DNA from: a bacterium
GTDB lineage: Bacteria > Planctomycetota > Planctomycetia > Pirellulales > Pirellulaceae
Direction: 5' to 3'
NCBI GenBank assembly: GCA_024743355.1
Contig: JANSWS010000027.1
Coordinates: 1 to 35,545, forward strand
Length of the DNA stretch: 35,545 bases
A program made the position numbers and the translations under genes. The notes beneath the pieces are model-generated. The model did not search any database, had not been told where the DNA came from, and saw only the letters and a program-made list of their open reading frames with translations. Shown here in pieces: positions 18,058 to 25,993 of the stretch (position 1 is the first letter of the stretch; every line of letters begins with the position of its first letter).

Positions 18058-18092
18058 TGGGGCCCAGTGGGAGAGAATGGAGGCCTGTGGGG
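18048..18092 (+). promoter_or_regulatory. MraZ operator: five TGGNN boxes at 10-bp period
   Basis: Five boxes begin at 18048 (TGGAT), 18058 (TGGGG), 18068 (TGGGA), 18078 (TGGAG) and 18088 (TGGGG). Each is separated by exactly 5 bp. MraZ is known to bind TGGGN repeats spaced by 5 bp in front of its own operon; three boxes are usual in E. coli. Three of these fit TGGGN and two have A for the third G. The array overlaps the predicted -10 and the start of transcription, as expected for autorepression, and mraZ begins 86 bp downstream. Confidence 0.85.
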
Positions 18093-18178
18093 CTCAAAGC
18101 CGGTGTTGTTACAGTCCAGGAGCTAATGAGCGGAGCTCACCCAGTTTATCAGAGTGATCCAATCTCCAAAGCTTTCCC

Positions 18179-18634
18179 ATGCTGCTGACCGGAAATTACC
18201 GAAGAAGCCTTGATGAAAAGCTGCGATTAGCTCTTCCCAAGCCGATGCGGGATGAGTTGGGAGAACAATGCCTGTTTCTGACTCCGGGGACGGATCGGGC
18301 GTTGGTGGTTTATACAGGAGACGTATTGGACCAAATAGGGCAGGCGCTCGGCAGACTCAGTCCGGCAGCCAAGGAAGCTCGGTCGTTTAGCCGCTTGTTC
18401 TATTCGCAAGCACAGCCAGCCGAAGTAGATCGCCAAGGCAGGTTGAGAATCCCACCGGAACTGGCAAAGTTATCCGGCCTGTCGGGTGAGGTCGTGGTGG
18501 TTGGTTTGCGTGATCGCATGGAAATTTGGAATGCGGATGCCTGGGACAGGTTTTTGCAGGAAACGCAGCCCAGCTACGATGAGTTAGCCGAGCGGGTGAT
18601 GGAAGAAGCCCACCGTATGCGTGATAACAGCTAG
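18179..18634 (+). CDS. mraZ: MraZ, transcriptional regulator of the dcw locus
   Basis: MraZ is a DNA-binding protein of the SpoVT-AbrB (swapped-hairpin) fold that forms a ring and represses its own operon. The 151 residues hold two such domains: the first with D-E-K-L-R-L-A-L-P-K near residue 12, the second with V-D-R-Q-G-R-L-R-I-P near 82. Both carry the basic residues used for DNA contact. Length is normal. ATG 18179 fits the family start (M-L-L-T-G), but no Shine-Dalgarno sequence is visible before it. Upstream lies a five-box MraZ operator. In most bacteria mraZ is followed immediately by rsmH and then ftsL/ftsI/mur genes; here rsmH follows after 403 bp and no division gene follows it. 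Confidence 0.95.
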   Translation: MLLTGNYRRSLDEKLRLALPKPMRDELGEQCLFLTPGTDRALVVYTGDVLDQIGQALGRLSPAAKEARSFSRLFYSQAQPAEVDRQGRLRIPPELAKLSGLSGEVVVVGLRDRMEIWNADAWDRFLQETQPSYDELAERVMEEAHRMRDNS

Positions 18635-18799
18635 AGGAGTGACTCGAACTTGACCGAATCAGGGACCCTACTTCAGCTAGCGGCCACAAGCTGAAGAGCC
18701 ACAAACAGGCAGCGGAGTCAGTTGTGCCAAGCATGCTTGCTGACAATTGCTTCCCTACCTGTGGGTCCCATTTGCTTTCCGCATGGACGTCGGAAGGTT

Positions 18800-18827
18800 G
18801 CACTGAAGTCGAACGGAGTTTCAGTGC
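18800..18827. repeat. Inverted repeat, 8-bp arms
   Basis: GCACTGAA (18800-18807) is complementary to TTCAGTGC (18820-18827) across a 12-nt loop. No T run follows. Confidence 0.7.
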
Positions 18828-18848
18828 ACCGCCGGTAGCCGCAAACTG

Positions 18849-18868
18849 CGGAAGCAAGGATGCTTCCG
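18849..18868. repeat. Inverted repeat, 8-bp arms with tetraloop
   Basis: CGGAAGCA (18849-18856) pairs perfectly with TGCTTCCG (18861-18868) around an AGGA loop. Related half-sites occur near 17702 and 17761, which hints at a dispersed repeat. Confidence 0.7.
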
Positions 18869-18904
18869 TGGCCCGGTCGGTCTGCGGCTTAGGTCGGACT
18901 CTTG

Positions 18905-18920
18905 TCGTCGTGCACGACGA
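18905..18920. repeat. Perfect 16-bp palindrome
   Basis: TCGTCGTGCACGACGA is a perfect dyad with no spacer. It lies about 117 bp before the rsmH start and could be a binding site for a dimeric regulator. No cognate protein can be named. Confidence 0.6.
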
Positions 18921-18977
18921 TGCGATATCTCCGTATAGTGATGACTTCGGAGGCCCCGTGGCGGCGTAATATATCAG

Positions 18978-19026
18978 CCCCGGGCAAGCGACTTCGGGGT
19001 ACTGCTGAAGACAGCGTCGCCCGGGG
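18978..19026 (+). promoter_or_regulatory. GC-rich stem-loop just before rsmH
   Basis: CCCCGGGC (18978-18985) is complementary to GCCCGGGG (19019-19026), enclosing 33 nt. An alternative register also pairs GCGAC with GTCGC. The stem ends 11 bases before ATG 19038, so in RNA it would sit beside the rsmH initiation region and might limit translation from that start. Confidence 0.5.
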
Positions 19027-19037
19027 TTGGAACCTTA

Positions 19038-20075
19038 ATGCACCCCCGATTTATCAACGCATTGCGGCGGCTCATCCATCATTCAGTTCCTTTTCACTCC
19101 GCGGACGCAACCTTGTCAGAAATCGACCCAGGCGGGCGGCCCGCCGAGAGTTCAGCCAATTCAGGCCATCCAAAGGAAAGTGTGCATGTGCCGGTTATGC
19201 CCGCCGAGATTCTCAAGCTGGGAGAACCTGGCCCGGGTCAATACTGGATTGATGGGACCGCGGGCGGTGGCGGTCATAGCCAACTGATCGCGGAACGGAT
19301 CGGTGAACAGGGGCGGTTGCTAGCCATCGACCGTGATCCTGCGGCCGTCGAGCGGCTGCGCCCGTTGCTACCTGAGAATGTGCGGGTGGAACAGGCTTCC
19401 TATCATGAAATCCCAAAAATGTTGGAGCGACTGGAGTGGCCCCTGGTGGATGGGATTCTACTGGACCTGGGGCTCAGTAGTGACCAGTTAGGCGACGCCG
19501 AACGTGGATTTAGCTTTCAAACTCAAGGCCATTTGGACATGCGATTTGATCCCACACGCGGTAAGCCCGTATCGGAGTGGCTGCGCTACGCGGATGAAAA
19601 AACAATCGCCGATACCATTTACGAATACGGCGAAGAACGCTTCAGTCGGCGGATTGCTAGACGCATCGTGGAGCAACGTCGATTAAGTCCGATCGAAACG
19701 GCCGAACAGTTGAAAGAAATCATTTATCGCTCGATTCCCGGCGGTAGACGTTCGAGCCGAGGTGGCCTACGACATGGGCGAGTCGATCCCGCGACGCGCA
19801 CCTTTCAAGCCTTGCGTATCTTCATTAATGACGAACTGAAAATACTGCGTTCCGCGCTGGAAAAATTACCCAATCACTTGCGTGTCGGTGGCAAACTTCT
19901 GATCCTCAGCTTTCATTCGCTCGAGGATCGAATCGTCAAGCATCATTTGCGAGAGGATCTGAGATTGGAAGTCGTGACCAAGAAACCTTTGTCTGCCGGT
20001 GAACAGGAGGTTCATGATAATCCCAGGTCTCGAAGCGCCAAGTTACGAGTAGCAAGGCGTGCGGCTAACGGCTAG
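19038..20075 (+). CDS. rsmH: RsmH, 16S rRNA m4C1402 methyltransferase
   Basis: RsmH (MraW) N4-methylates cytidine 1402 in the 16S rRNA decoding centre. The family core starts at H-V-P-V-M near residue 50. The SAM-binding motif is D72-G-T-A-G-G-G-G-H-S. The segments L-D-L-G-L-S-S, F-S-F-Q-x-x-G-x-L-D-M-R and L-S-F-H-S-L-E-D-R are strongly conserved in the family. The 345-residue length includes an N-terminal extension of about 48 residues that typical homologues lack. It may be real, or translation may start later, for example at a GTG near residue 47 or 50. The stop codon falls inside the left arm of a large palindrome. It follows mraZ, as in the classical dcw order, but with a 403-bp gap. 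Confidence 0.95.
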   Translation: MHPRFINALRRLIHHSVPFHSADATLSEIDPGGRPAESSANSGHPKESVHVPVMPAEILKLGEPGPGQYWIDGTAGGGGHSQLIAERIGEQGRLLAIDRDPAAVERLRPLLPENVRVEQASYHEIPKMLERLEWPLVDGILLDLGLSSDQLGDAERGFSFQTQGHLDMRFDPTRGKPVSEWLRYADEKTIADTIYEYGEERFSRRIARRIVEQRRLSPIETAEQLKEIIYRSIPGGRRSSRGGLRHGRVDPATRTFQALRIFINDELKILRSALEKLPNHLRVGGKLLILSFHSLEDRIVKHHLREDLRLEVVTKKPLSAGEQEVHDNPRSRSAKLRVARRAANG

Positions 20076-20203
20076 TGCTTTGTTTCAACTAAAAATCTGG
20101 GTTGGCTGTAGTGGACGAGGCGACGAGTCCCGGCCATTTGCAAGGATCTTGGACTCGTCACATGGTCCACTACCCTAAAGTTGAACTGCAACAAAGCATT
20201 AGC
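20071..20203. repeat. 133-bp nested palindrome between rsmH and the DUF481 gene
   Basis: The outer arms are GCTAGTGCTTTGTT (20071-20084) and the complement of AACAAAGCATTAGC (20190-20203), with one mismatch in 14. A further CAACT/AGTTG pair follows after an asymmetric bulge. The inner arms are TAGTGGAC (20109-20116) with GTCCACTA (20165-20172), and GACGAGTCC (20122-20130) with GGACTCGTC (20151-20159). The inner loop is 20 nt. The element overlaps the last two codons of rsmH and supplies its TAG stop. No open frame or clear target-site duplication is present. It could be a MITE-like or REP-like repeat, or an RNA structure protecting or ending the mraZ-rsmH transcript. Confidence 0.8.
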
Positions 20204-20282
20204 TTGGGTTCCATCTTGTTGAGCGGCACGGAATGCTTTACAAGCCCAGGTAAATTGCATGTGTTGTCTGGGAGAGTGCCGC

Positions 20283-21236
20283 ATGGGCACATGGATTCGT
20301 CTGCTAGCATTTCAATTTCTGGTATCGCTTGCGTGCATGCATGCCGCCAGCGGACAACCACCGTGGTTGGAGGATCTGTCGCTACCGGCAGTGCCGGCGG
20401 AGGCTTTGTTGGAGCCACCACCACCGCTGGAACCGCTTTCGACGCCGCCCGATGCATCGGCTGGCGAGCCCCTGCCGTTGGATATCAATCCACCGCTTGC
20501 GGACGAGTTGCCCCCGGCTGTTTTCGAGAGTGAAAGCAAGGAAACTCGCTTAAGGTGGTATTACCCATGGACCTGGATTCCTTTGGATGGTTGGACCAAC
20601 AGCGCGGAGTTGGGCATCAATGGCTCCGAGGGCAACTCCCAATCGTTGGCCTTTCAGGCTGGAGCCCGTTTTAAGCGGAAGACCAAGCTGCACTTGTTTG
20701 ACGTTCGGATCAGCCATAATCGGACCCAAGCGGATGGAGTCGAGACTCAAAATAATGCTCTGCTGTTTGCTGATTATGAGCGTTTTCTAGGTGAGTCTCC
20801 GTGGACATATTTCGTCAAAAACGGTTTGGAATATGACGAGTTCAAAGCTTTCGATCTCCGTTACAACATCAACTCGGGTTTAGGCTACAGCTTTTTCCGA
20901 ACGGACGATTTGACGCTCGCGGGTCGTTTCGGTGCTGGTGCTTCCCGGGAGTTTGGTGGTCCTGATAATTCGTGGACACCGGAAGCATTGCTGGGAGGCG
21001 ATTATGAGCATCAGCTCAACAAGCGGCACAAGTTGATTGCCCGGGTGGACTACTTTCCGAGCTGGGAGGATTTCAGCGATTTTCGCTTAGTGGCCGATGT
21101 AGGCTGGGAACAATTGCTCAACGAAGAGGGGAACTTCTCGCTTCGCTTGGGTGCCAACGATCGCTACGACAGTACACCCAACGGTCGCCGTCCAAATGAT
21201 CTGAATTACCAAGCACTATTCTTGTACAAGTTCTAG
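20283..21236 (+). CDS. DUF481-type outer-membrane beta-barrel protein
   Basis: ATG 20283 gives 317 residues and has GGGAG eight bases upstream; an upstream ATG at 20259 has no such site. A signal peptide (M-G-T-W-I-R, then a Leu/Phe/Ala core, cleaved after A-A-S-G) is followed by a Pro/Leu-rich segment to about residue 85. The rest alternates polar and hydrophobic residues in amphipathic strands, with N-S-A-E-L-G-I-N-G-S-E-G-N-S near residue 105, characteristic of DUF481, and a C-terminal Phe (L-F-L-Y-K-F) typical of outer-membrane barrels. The function of the family is not known in detail; some homologues are salt-induced outer-membrane proteins. It lies 207 bp from rsmH, beyond the palindrome, and probably has its own regulation. 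Confidence 0.8.
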   Translation: MGTWIRLLAFQFLVSLACMHAASGQPPWLEDLSLPAVPAEALLEPPPPLEPLSTPPDASAGEPLPLDINPPLADELPPAVFESESKETRLRWYYPWTWIPLDGWTNSAELGINGSEGNSQSLAFQAGARFKRKTKLHLFDVRISHNRTQADGVETQNNALLFADYERFLGESPWTYFVKNGLEYDEFKAFDLRYNINSGLGYSFFRTDDLTLAGRFGAGASREFGGPDNSWTPEALLGGDYEHQLNKRHKLIARVDYFPSWEDFSDFRLVADVGWEQLLNEEGNFSLRLGANDRYDSTPNGRRPNDLNYQALFLYKF

Positions 21237-21245
21237 CGATCGCCC

Positions 21246-21275
21246 AACGTCACCGGTGGATCCGCCCCGGTCGTT
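21246..21275. terminator. Hairpin between convergent genes, weak terminator candidate
   Basis: AACG (21246-21249) and ACCGG (21252-21256) pair with CCGGT (21267-21271) and CGTT (21272-21275), leaving a 2-nt bulge and a 10-nt loop. The hairpin fills the 37-bp gap between the DUF481 gene and the convergent membrane-protein gene and touches the latter's stop codon. There is no T run, so termination is only suggested by position. Confidence 0.35.
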
Positions 21276-23346
21276 ACTCAGCCAGTTTGGCAACCCATGA
21301 AAGTGCCGTTTTCCGCAGTCGTTTTTCGCACAATCGATGCACCAGTCGGTCGGTAAAGCCGAGTTGGTAGATATCCGCATTCAGCAACAGCAACAGCGAT
21401 TGCATGTCACTCCGCGCGGCTTCACGATTCGACTGCAGCATATAGGCTAGTCCGCGAAACATCAAATCCCCCGCTTCGCATTGAGCGGGTGGCACATCGC
21501 CAAGGACCGACAAGGCCTCCGTAAAATCCTCGTTTCTTGATTGTACCCAGGCGATGAGACGATTCCGTAAATCCTGCGATTCAAACTCAGTGGACAAAAT
21601 TGCGCTGAGCACACCGATTCTCTCATCCGTAGTGGACTTCATCAAGAAAGTCGCATAGCACAAGCGCCAGGCTGGTGAATCGAAGCGGCAGTCCTCGATC
21701 AGTCGGTTGGCGGCTAACCGCTGCGATGCGGAATCCGCCTTGGCCAACAGCAGGGCGGTCCATACCAGTTGCAGATCCTCTACTTGTTGTTCCGTTAGCT
21801 CTCCACTTTTCGAGAGCCTTTGAATTTCCGTGATTGCCTGATCGTACGATTCTCTCAGGATGAAACGTTCCAGGCTCTCCGTGACACTAGGCGGGAAATC
21901 GACTTCCGCCGCATCCTCGGCAAGCACCTCGTCTTCGGGTGCGGCAGGCTCCGGTACGCTCGGCTTAGCCAGTGAATTCGCAGGGCTGCCTTCTTCCGTC
22001 AAAGAAGCCTCAGAGTCGCTTTCCCGTGCAGAACTTGGGTTGATTTCGCGAGCTGCTTCCACGGGCTGCCCCGAAAATGCAAGCGGAAGCTCGCCGATGT
22101 CGGCCGGCGTTTCTTGTTCGAGCGGTTCGATTGGTTTGAGAGGAGAGCCATTGTCCAGACGCGGGGAGGCTGAACTGGAGAAGGCGTCCGATCCGCTCAT
22201 CCCAGTGTCAGTCGCGGCTGGCAGGGTTTCTTGAGGCTCATCTTGGACCGGTGGCCGGCTCTTCGCGGGCGACGTTTCGTCGGTAAGGGAATTCCCTACA
22301 GGGCTGGAAGGCTCGTCCAAGCTGTCTCGGCGGAACCTAGGTTCAAGTAATGGTGCTGAAGTATCCTGGCTTTCGTCGGTGACTTTGGCTGTTGCCGGCG
22401 GTGTGTTCTGAGACTGCGGTTCGGTACTCGCGTTGTTGGATGCCACTTGGGGCGTATCGGTGCCAAACAGCCCGGGCCACATGGCCGCTAGCCAGATAGC
22501 CACTATAAAAAGTCCAACCACCGTAAACGTGATGACCAAATGATCCCTGGCCCAGACAACCCCACGGGCAAACCAAAGAGTAAGAGTCTGGAAGGCAGCT
22601 TCCGGAGAATCACGCAGAAAACGAATGACCTTGGAATCCCAGCTTTCTTCCCAATCACTAAAACGGTCGCGACGTCGGCGACGGCGACTGCCGCTGCGTT
22701 TGCTCCGAGTCTTCGAACTTGATTGAGCGTTGTTGGGCACCGCGGTGTCGCTTTGCGCTGTGAGATCAGAAATAGATGCAGGTTCACCGATTTTGGCTTC
22801 GGACAAATCGGACCCGGCAGTCGCCGCATTGCCCGTTTCGTCGTCAGCGAATTCCCCTGGGGGCCATGCAAGAGCGTCGCCCGTCTGTGGGCCTTCAACG
22901 CTTAGCTCACCCCCGGCCGCGGAACCCGCGACTGCCAAGGACTTCGCGGACCGCGCGAATTTACTTTTCAGATGTGGCTCTGGCACCGGCGAGTTCATCG
23001 ATGCCAGCGTGGCAGGCTTGGCGGAAGTCCTGGGCTGCAGACGCCCCTCAGCCGCCAAGCCGCTCGACGACTGATTCTCATCTTGCAACCGGCCGATTTC
23101 CTGGTGGAGTGCACCGCAGAACTCTTGCAACGCAATCAACTGGGCTTCACCCAGGTGTCCGGACTTCAGCAAGTCTTTGAGTACTTCGCTTCGCGTCTCT
23201 CGTCCAATTCTGTCAAGCTCGGCCAATCCAGCCACCATTTTTTTGGCCGATTCCGCGTCCAATAGCCCCAACAATCGCGAAATGGCAATCAGTTTAAAAC
23301 GGTTTGACCCCGTAATTTCCTGCGCTTCCTGAACATTGCGGGACAT
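21274..23346 (-). CDS. Single-pass membrane protein of unknown function
   Basis: This protein is not assigned to a known family. With ATG 23346 it has 690 residues. A TTG at 23469 would add 41 residues, and neither start has a good ribosome-binding site. Residues 1-90 are helical and contain a repeated 'Leu-Leu, Ala-Glu' pattern that could be a small regulatory or scaffold domain. Residues about 90-210 are low-complexity (Ser/Ala/Glu/Pro). A strongly basic cluster with six consecutive arginines (about 212-229) precedes the single transmembrane helix (about 267-288). A second acidic, Ser/Pro/Glu-rich stretch runs to about 540. The last 150 residues are helical and TPR-like, with L-x-x-L-x-x-A spacing. 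The basic patch on the N-terminal side predicts a cytoplasmic N-terminus and an exported C-terminus. It converges on the DUF481 gene and diverges from the helicase gene. Confidence 0.7.
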   Translation of the reverse strand: MSRNVQEAQEITGSNRFKLIAISRLLGLLDAESAKKMVAGLAELDRIGRETRSEVLKDLLKSGHLGEAQLIALQEFCGALHQEIGRLQDENQSSSGLAAEGRLQPRTSAKPATLASMNSPVPEPHLKSKFARSAKSLAVAGSAAGGELSVEGPQTGDALAWPPGEFADDETGNAATAGSDLSEAKIGEPASISDLTAQSDTAVPNNAQSSSKTRSKRSGSRRRRRRDRFSDWEESWDSKVIRFLRDSPEAAFQTLTLWFARGVVWARDHLVITFTVVGLFIVAIWLAAMWPGLFGTDTPQVASNNASTEPQSQNTPPATAKVTDESQDTSAPLLEPRFRRDSLDEPSSPVGNSLTDETSPAKSRPPVQDEPQETLPAATDTGMSGSDAFSSSASPRLDNGSPLKPIEPLEQETPADIGELPLAFSGQPVEAAREINPSSARESDSEASLTEEGSPANSLAKPSVPEPAAPEDEVLAEDAAEVDFPPSVTESLERFILRESYDQAITEIQRLSKSGELTEQQVEDLQLVWTALLLAKADSASQRLAANRLIEDCRFDSPAWRLCYATFLMKSTTDERIGVLSAILSTEFESQDLRNRLIAWVQSRNEDFTEALSVLGDVPPAQCEAGDLMFRGLAYMLQSNREAARSDMQSLLLLLNADIYQLGFTDRLVHRLCEKRLRKTALSWVAKLAE

Positions 23347-23890
23347 CAAAAACTGTTCTTGGCTGGTTGGGCGGTAGGATTCGATTTCTGCCTTAAAGAT
23401 GGTGATGGCAACCAGCACTCTAGCATAGCTAGAGCGCTTTGGAAATTCTAGGAATAAGCCTATTTTCAACGGCTAAGAGACGGTTTTATCTTCCGCCAAT
23501 GGAAAAGCTCTCGTCCCAAGCTGATTTCACGTTTTTATAAGTGGCGAACCGGGCCGGTTGGGGATGACTTCTCTGGATTGCACAGGCTGCAGGGCGGATC
23601 AACCTACGCTCTCGCAGGCAGTCCACATCCCTGCGGCTGGACCTCGGATGGAAAAGTGACCGTCATGGAGTCAACGGGTCAGAAGGCATACAATTATTTG
23701 CGAGAGCGGAAGGTTCGCATCCGACCATGGATTCAAAAGTCGATGGCGAAAATCCGATCGTGCCACGCGAAACTGCCGCAGAAGCTTGGCTGCGGCGGAT
23801 TTTGAAGGTTGCCGAGCTGGTGCGAGTGTAATTCGGATTCTCGCTTCTGTGATGCCCTTGAATAATTCGACCTCGACGTCGCGAGAAATA
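23347..23890. other. Divergent intergenic region before the helicase gene
   Basis: If the membrane-protein gene starts at 23346 and the helicase gene at 23891, 544 bp lie between them. Upstream in-frame starts at 23469 (minus) and 23786 or 23852 (plus) would shorten this. A 34-codon frame begins at ATG 23728, 11 bases after GGAAGG, but has no recognisable feature and overlaps the possible longer helicase start. No repeat or RNA gene was recognised. Confidence 0.45.
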
Positions 23891-25810
23891 ATGGATTTCA
23901 ATCAAGAGCAGTTGGCCGCCATACAGAGTGATGCCCGCAATCTGTTGGTGCTGGCGGGGGCCGGTACGGGCAAGACACGGACGATCATAGGCCGTGCGAA
24001 ATGGTTAGTCTCCCAGGGAGTAACTCCGGAACGGATCGCCATCGTTACCTTTACGCGTCGCGCGGCTAATGAAATTCGCTCTCGATTGAGACAATCTGCC
24101 GGCACGGAGGCTGCCAAATCCAGCACGGGTACCTTTCATCATCTCTGCCTGCGGATCATGAGTGCTCGTCGCCAATGGTTTGGTTTCGAGAATCTGACCG
24201 TCATGGATCGTGATGATCAGACTCACTTGATGCGCTTGGTGCGCGGCGAGCTGGTGGGCAAGAATGCCATCGTGCCGCAGGCTGCCCAGCTGATCAGCTA
24301 TTACTCTTACGCCCGTAACACCAATCAACCGGCAATTGACTACCTGCGGAAGTTTAGTGAGCTTGATGAATCCACGCAGCAGACCGTGTTGAAAATCTTC
24401 GCTGCATATCGCATGCGAAAGCAGTCGCGGGCTTATATGGATTACGACGATATCCTGCATCGCTTCGCCAAAGTGTTGCACGATGATGCGACCGTTCGCA
24501 AACGCGTCTGCTCGCGTTACGATCATGTCTTGGTAGACGAGATGCAGGATACCAATCCTTTGCAGTGGCTGATTCTGCAAAGTTTCGCTGAGTACTGCCA
24601 TTTGTTCTGTGTTGGTGATGACGCGCAAAGTATCTATGCGTTTCGAGGGGCCGACTTTCGCAACGTGCATTCCTTCGATGAACGCCTGGAGAACAGTCAG
24701 ACGCTGAAACTCGAGCAGAATTATCGCTCCACCCAACCCATCCTCGACGTGGCCAACTGGCTATTGGCCCAATCGCCTTTGGGTTATGAAAAACATCTTC
24801 GGGCTGCCCGGGGTGACGGTGTTTGCCCGCAGCTGTTGGATTTCGATTCCGATCTGGAAGAAGCGGAGTGGATCGCGGAGACCATCAAACAGCGGCGTTT
24901 GGAGGGAGCAGCATGGTCAGAGCATATGATTCTCTGCCGAACTGCCTACTCGGCTCGTCCGATCGAAGCCGAACTGATTCGTGAAAAAATTCCTTACCGC
25001 TTCATAGGCGGCATGGGTTTGTTGCAGATGGCGCATGTGCGGGATCTGTTGTCAGTGCTGAGGATCTTGGTGAATTATCGAGACGAACTGGCCTGGGTCC
25101 GCTATTTGACTCTGTGGCCCAAGATCGGAGAGGTTACCGCCGCTCGCATCGTTGAACGTTTGGCAGCCAGCGAGACAGCAGAAGCAGCCATGCAGGAGCT
25201 TGCGCAAGCCCTTTCCAAACGACCTGAAATCGTCGAGCTTCCCGCCAAGCTCCAGGCCCTCGGCGACCAGCCCGCCGCCGCTATTCAATTGGCACGCGAA
25301 TTACTCGAACCGATTTTGGAACGCAAGTACGATCAGTGGGACCAACGCAAACGCGACCTGGTTCTGCTGGAAAGATTGGCGGAAAATCACCGCAGCATTT
25401 CAGGCTTCCTGGAGACCTATACCCTCGATCCCATTTCCGCTACCGAAGTGGACAACGACAATCAACCCGACGAGGGCATTGTCACCTTGATCACCGTACA
25501 CAGTGCCAAGGGGACCGAGTGCGAAGTATGCTTTGTCCCTGCGGCGCAACCCGGAAACTACCCGCATACACGCAGCTTGAGTGACCCGGACGCCATCGAA
25601 GAAGAACGTCGTGTGCTATATGTGGCGCTGACAAGAGCCAAGGATGAGCTCTATATATCGCGTCATCTTAGCCGAGGCTATGGCCGAACTTCTTGGAATG
25701 CCGCTGCTGGTGCGCACTATTTCTTGGGTAGCCTGCCAGCCAAGCTGGTGCAAACGAAATCGCGGTTTGCGGCTACTCAGGATTGGTGGGATGATGGCGT
25801 CATCGGTTGA
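23891..25810 (+). CDS. UvrD/Rep-family superfamily 1A DNA helicase
   Basis: This ATP-dependent 3'-5' DNA helicase has 639 residues with the chosen start. ATG 23891 begins M-D-F-N-Q-E-Q, matching the Q-motif region at the start of UvrD-like proteins; a longer frame opens at 23786. Walker A is G-A-G-T-G-K-T with K28. Walker B reads D216-E-M-Q-D, where D-E-x-Q-D is expected. Motif III (G-D-D-A-Q-S-I-Y-A-F-R-G), motif IV (N-Y-R-S), motif V (T-V-H-S-A-K-G-T-E) and motif VI (V-A-L-T-R-A-K) are all intact. It is somewhat shorter than E. coli UvrD (720) and near Rep (673), with little C-terminal tail. It may act in repair or replication restart; the exact subfamily (UvrD, Rep or PcrA) cannot be settled by eye. 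The rhomboid gene follows after 183 bp. Confidence 0.9.
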   Translation: MDFNQEQLAAIQSDARNLLVLAGAGTGKTRTIIGRAKWLVSQGVTPERIAIVTFTRRAANEIRSRLRQSAGTEAAKSSTGTFHHLCLRIMSARRQWFGFENLTVMDRDDQTHLMRLVRGELVGKNAIVPQAAQLISYYSYARNTNQPAIDYLRKFSELDESTQQTVLKIFAAYRMRKQSRAYMDYDDILHRFAKVLHDDATVRKRVCSRYDHVLVDEMQDTNPLQWLILQSFAEYCHLFCVGDDAQSIYAFRGADFRNVHSFDERLENSQTLKLEQNYRSTQPILDVANWLLAQSPLGYEKHLRAARGDGVCPQLLDFDSDLEEAEWIAETIKQRRLEGAAWSEHMILCRTAYSARPIEAELIREKIPYRFIGGMGLLQMAHVRDLLSVLRILVNYRDELAWVRYLTLWPKIGEVTAARIVERLAASETAEAAMQELAQALSKRPEIVELPAKLQALGDQPAAAIQLARELLEPILERKYDQWDQRKRDLVLLERLAENHRSISGFLETYTLDPISATEVDNDNQPDEGIVTLITVHSAKGTECEVCFVPAAQPGNYPHTRSLSDPDAIEEERRVLYVALTRAKDELYISRHLSRGYGRTSWNAAAGAHYFLGSLPAKLVQTKSRFAATQDWWDDGVIG

Positions 25811-25993
25811 CACTCAGAACGGAATTCTTGAACCCTTTGCAATTGGCAATTGTTGGACCATGTACGCGGGCAGTCAGTTTGCAATGGGTCTGGGGCTGGT
25901 GCGAGCTGGAAGCTCGCCGCGAAGAGCAAGGCTGTGTCCTTCGCTCCGCGCATTACCAGACGTGAGTGCGGACCAAGGAAACGGAGCAAGTGC

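Larger units (their letters stand above)
18635..19037 (+). other. Long palindrome-rich gap between mraZ and rsmH
   Basis: No supported gene lies in these 403 bp. Four inverted repeats occur: 18800-18827, 18849-18868, 18905-18920 and 18978-19026. The mraZ-rsmH distance is usually only tens of bases, so this expansion is unusual. It could hold an internal promoter or terminator, structured leader RNA, or inserted repeats. None of the hairpins is followed by a T run, so a simple intrinsic terminator is not supported. Confidence 0.55.

Noticed and set aside
18849-18868. Short CGGAAGCA inverted repeat as a CRISPR or transposon end
   Set aside because: It occurs once intact with no spacer series and no transposase; kept only as an inverted repeat.
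23728-23832. 34-codon frame before the helicase gene
   Set aside because: GGAAGG is 11 bases upstream but the product shows no motif and overlaps a possible longer helicase start; left as a note only.
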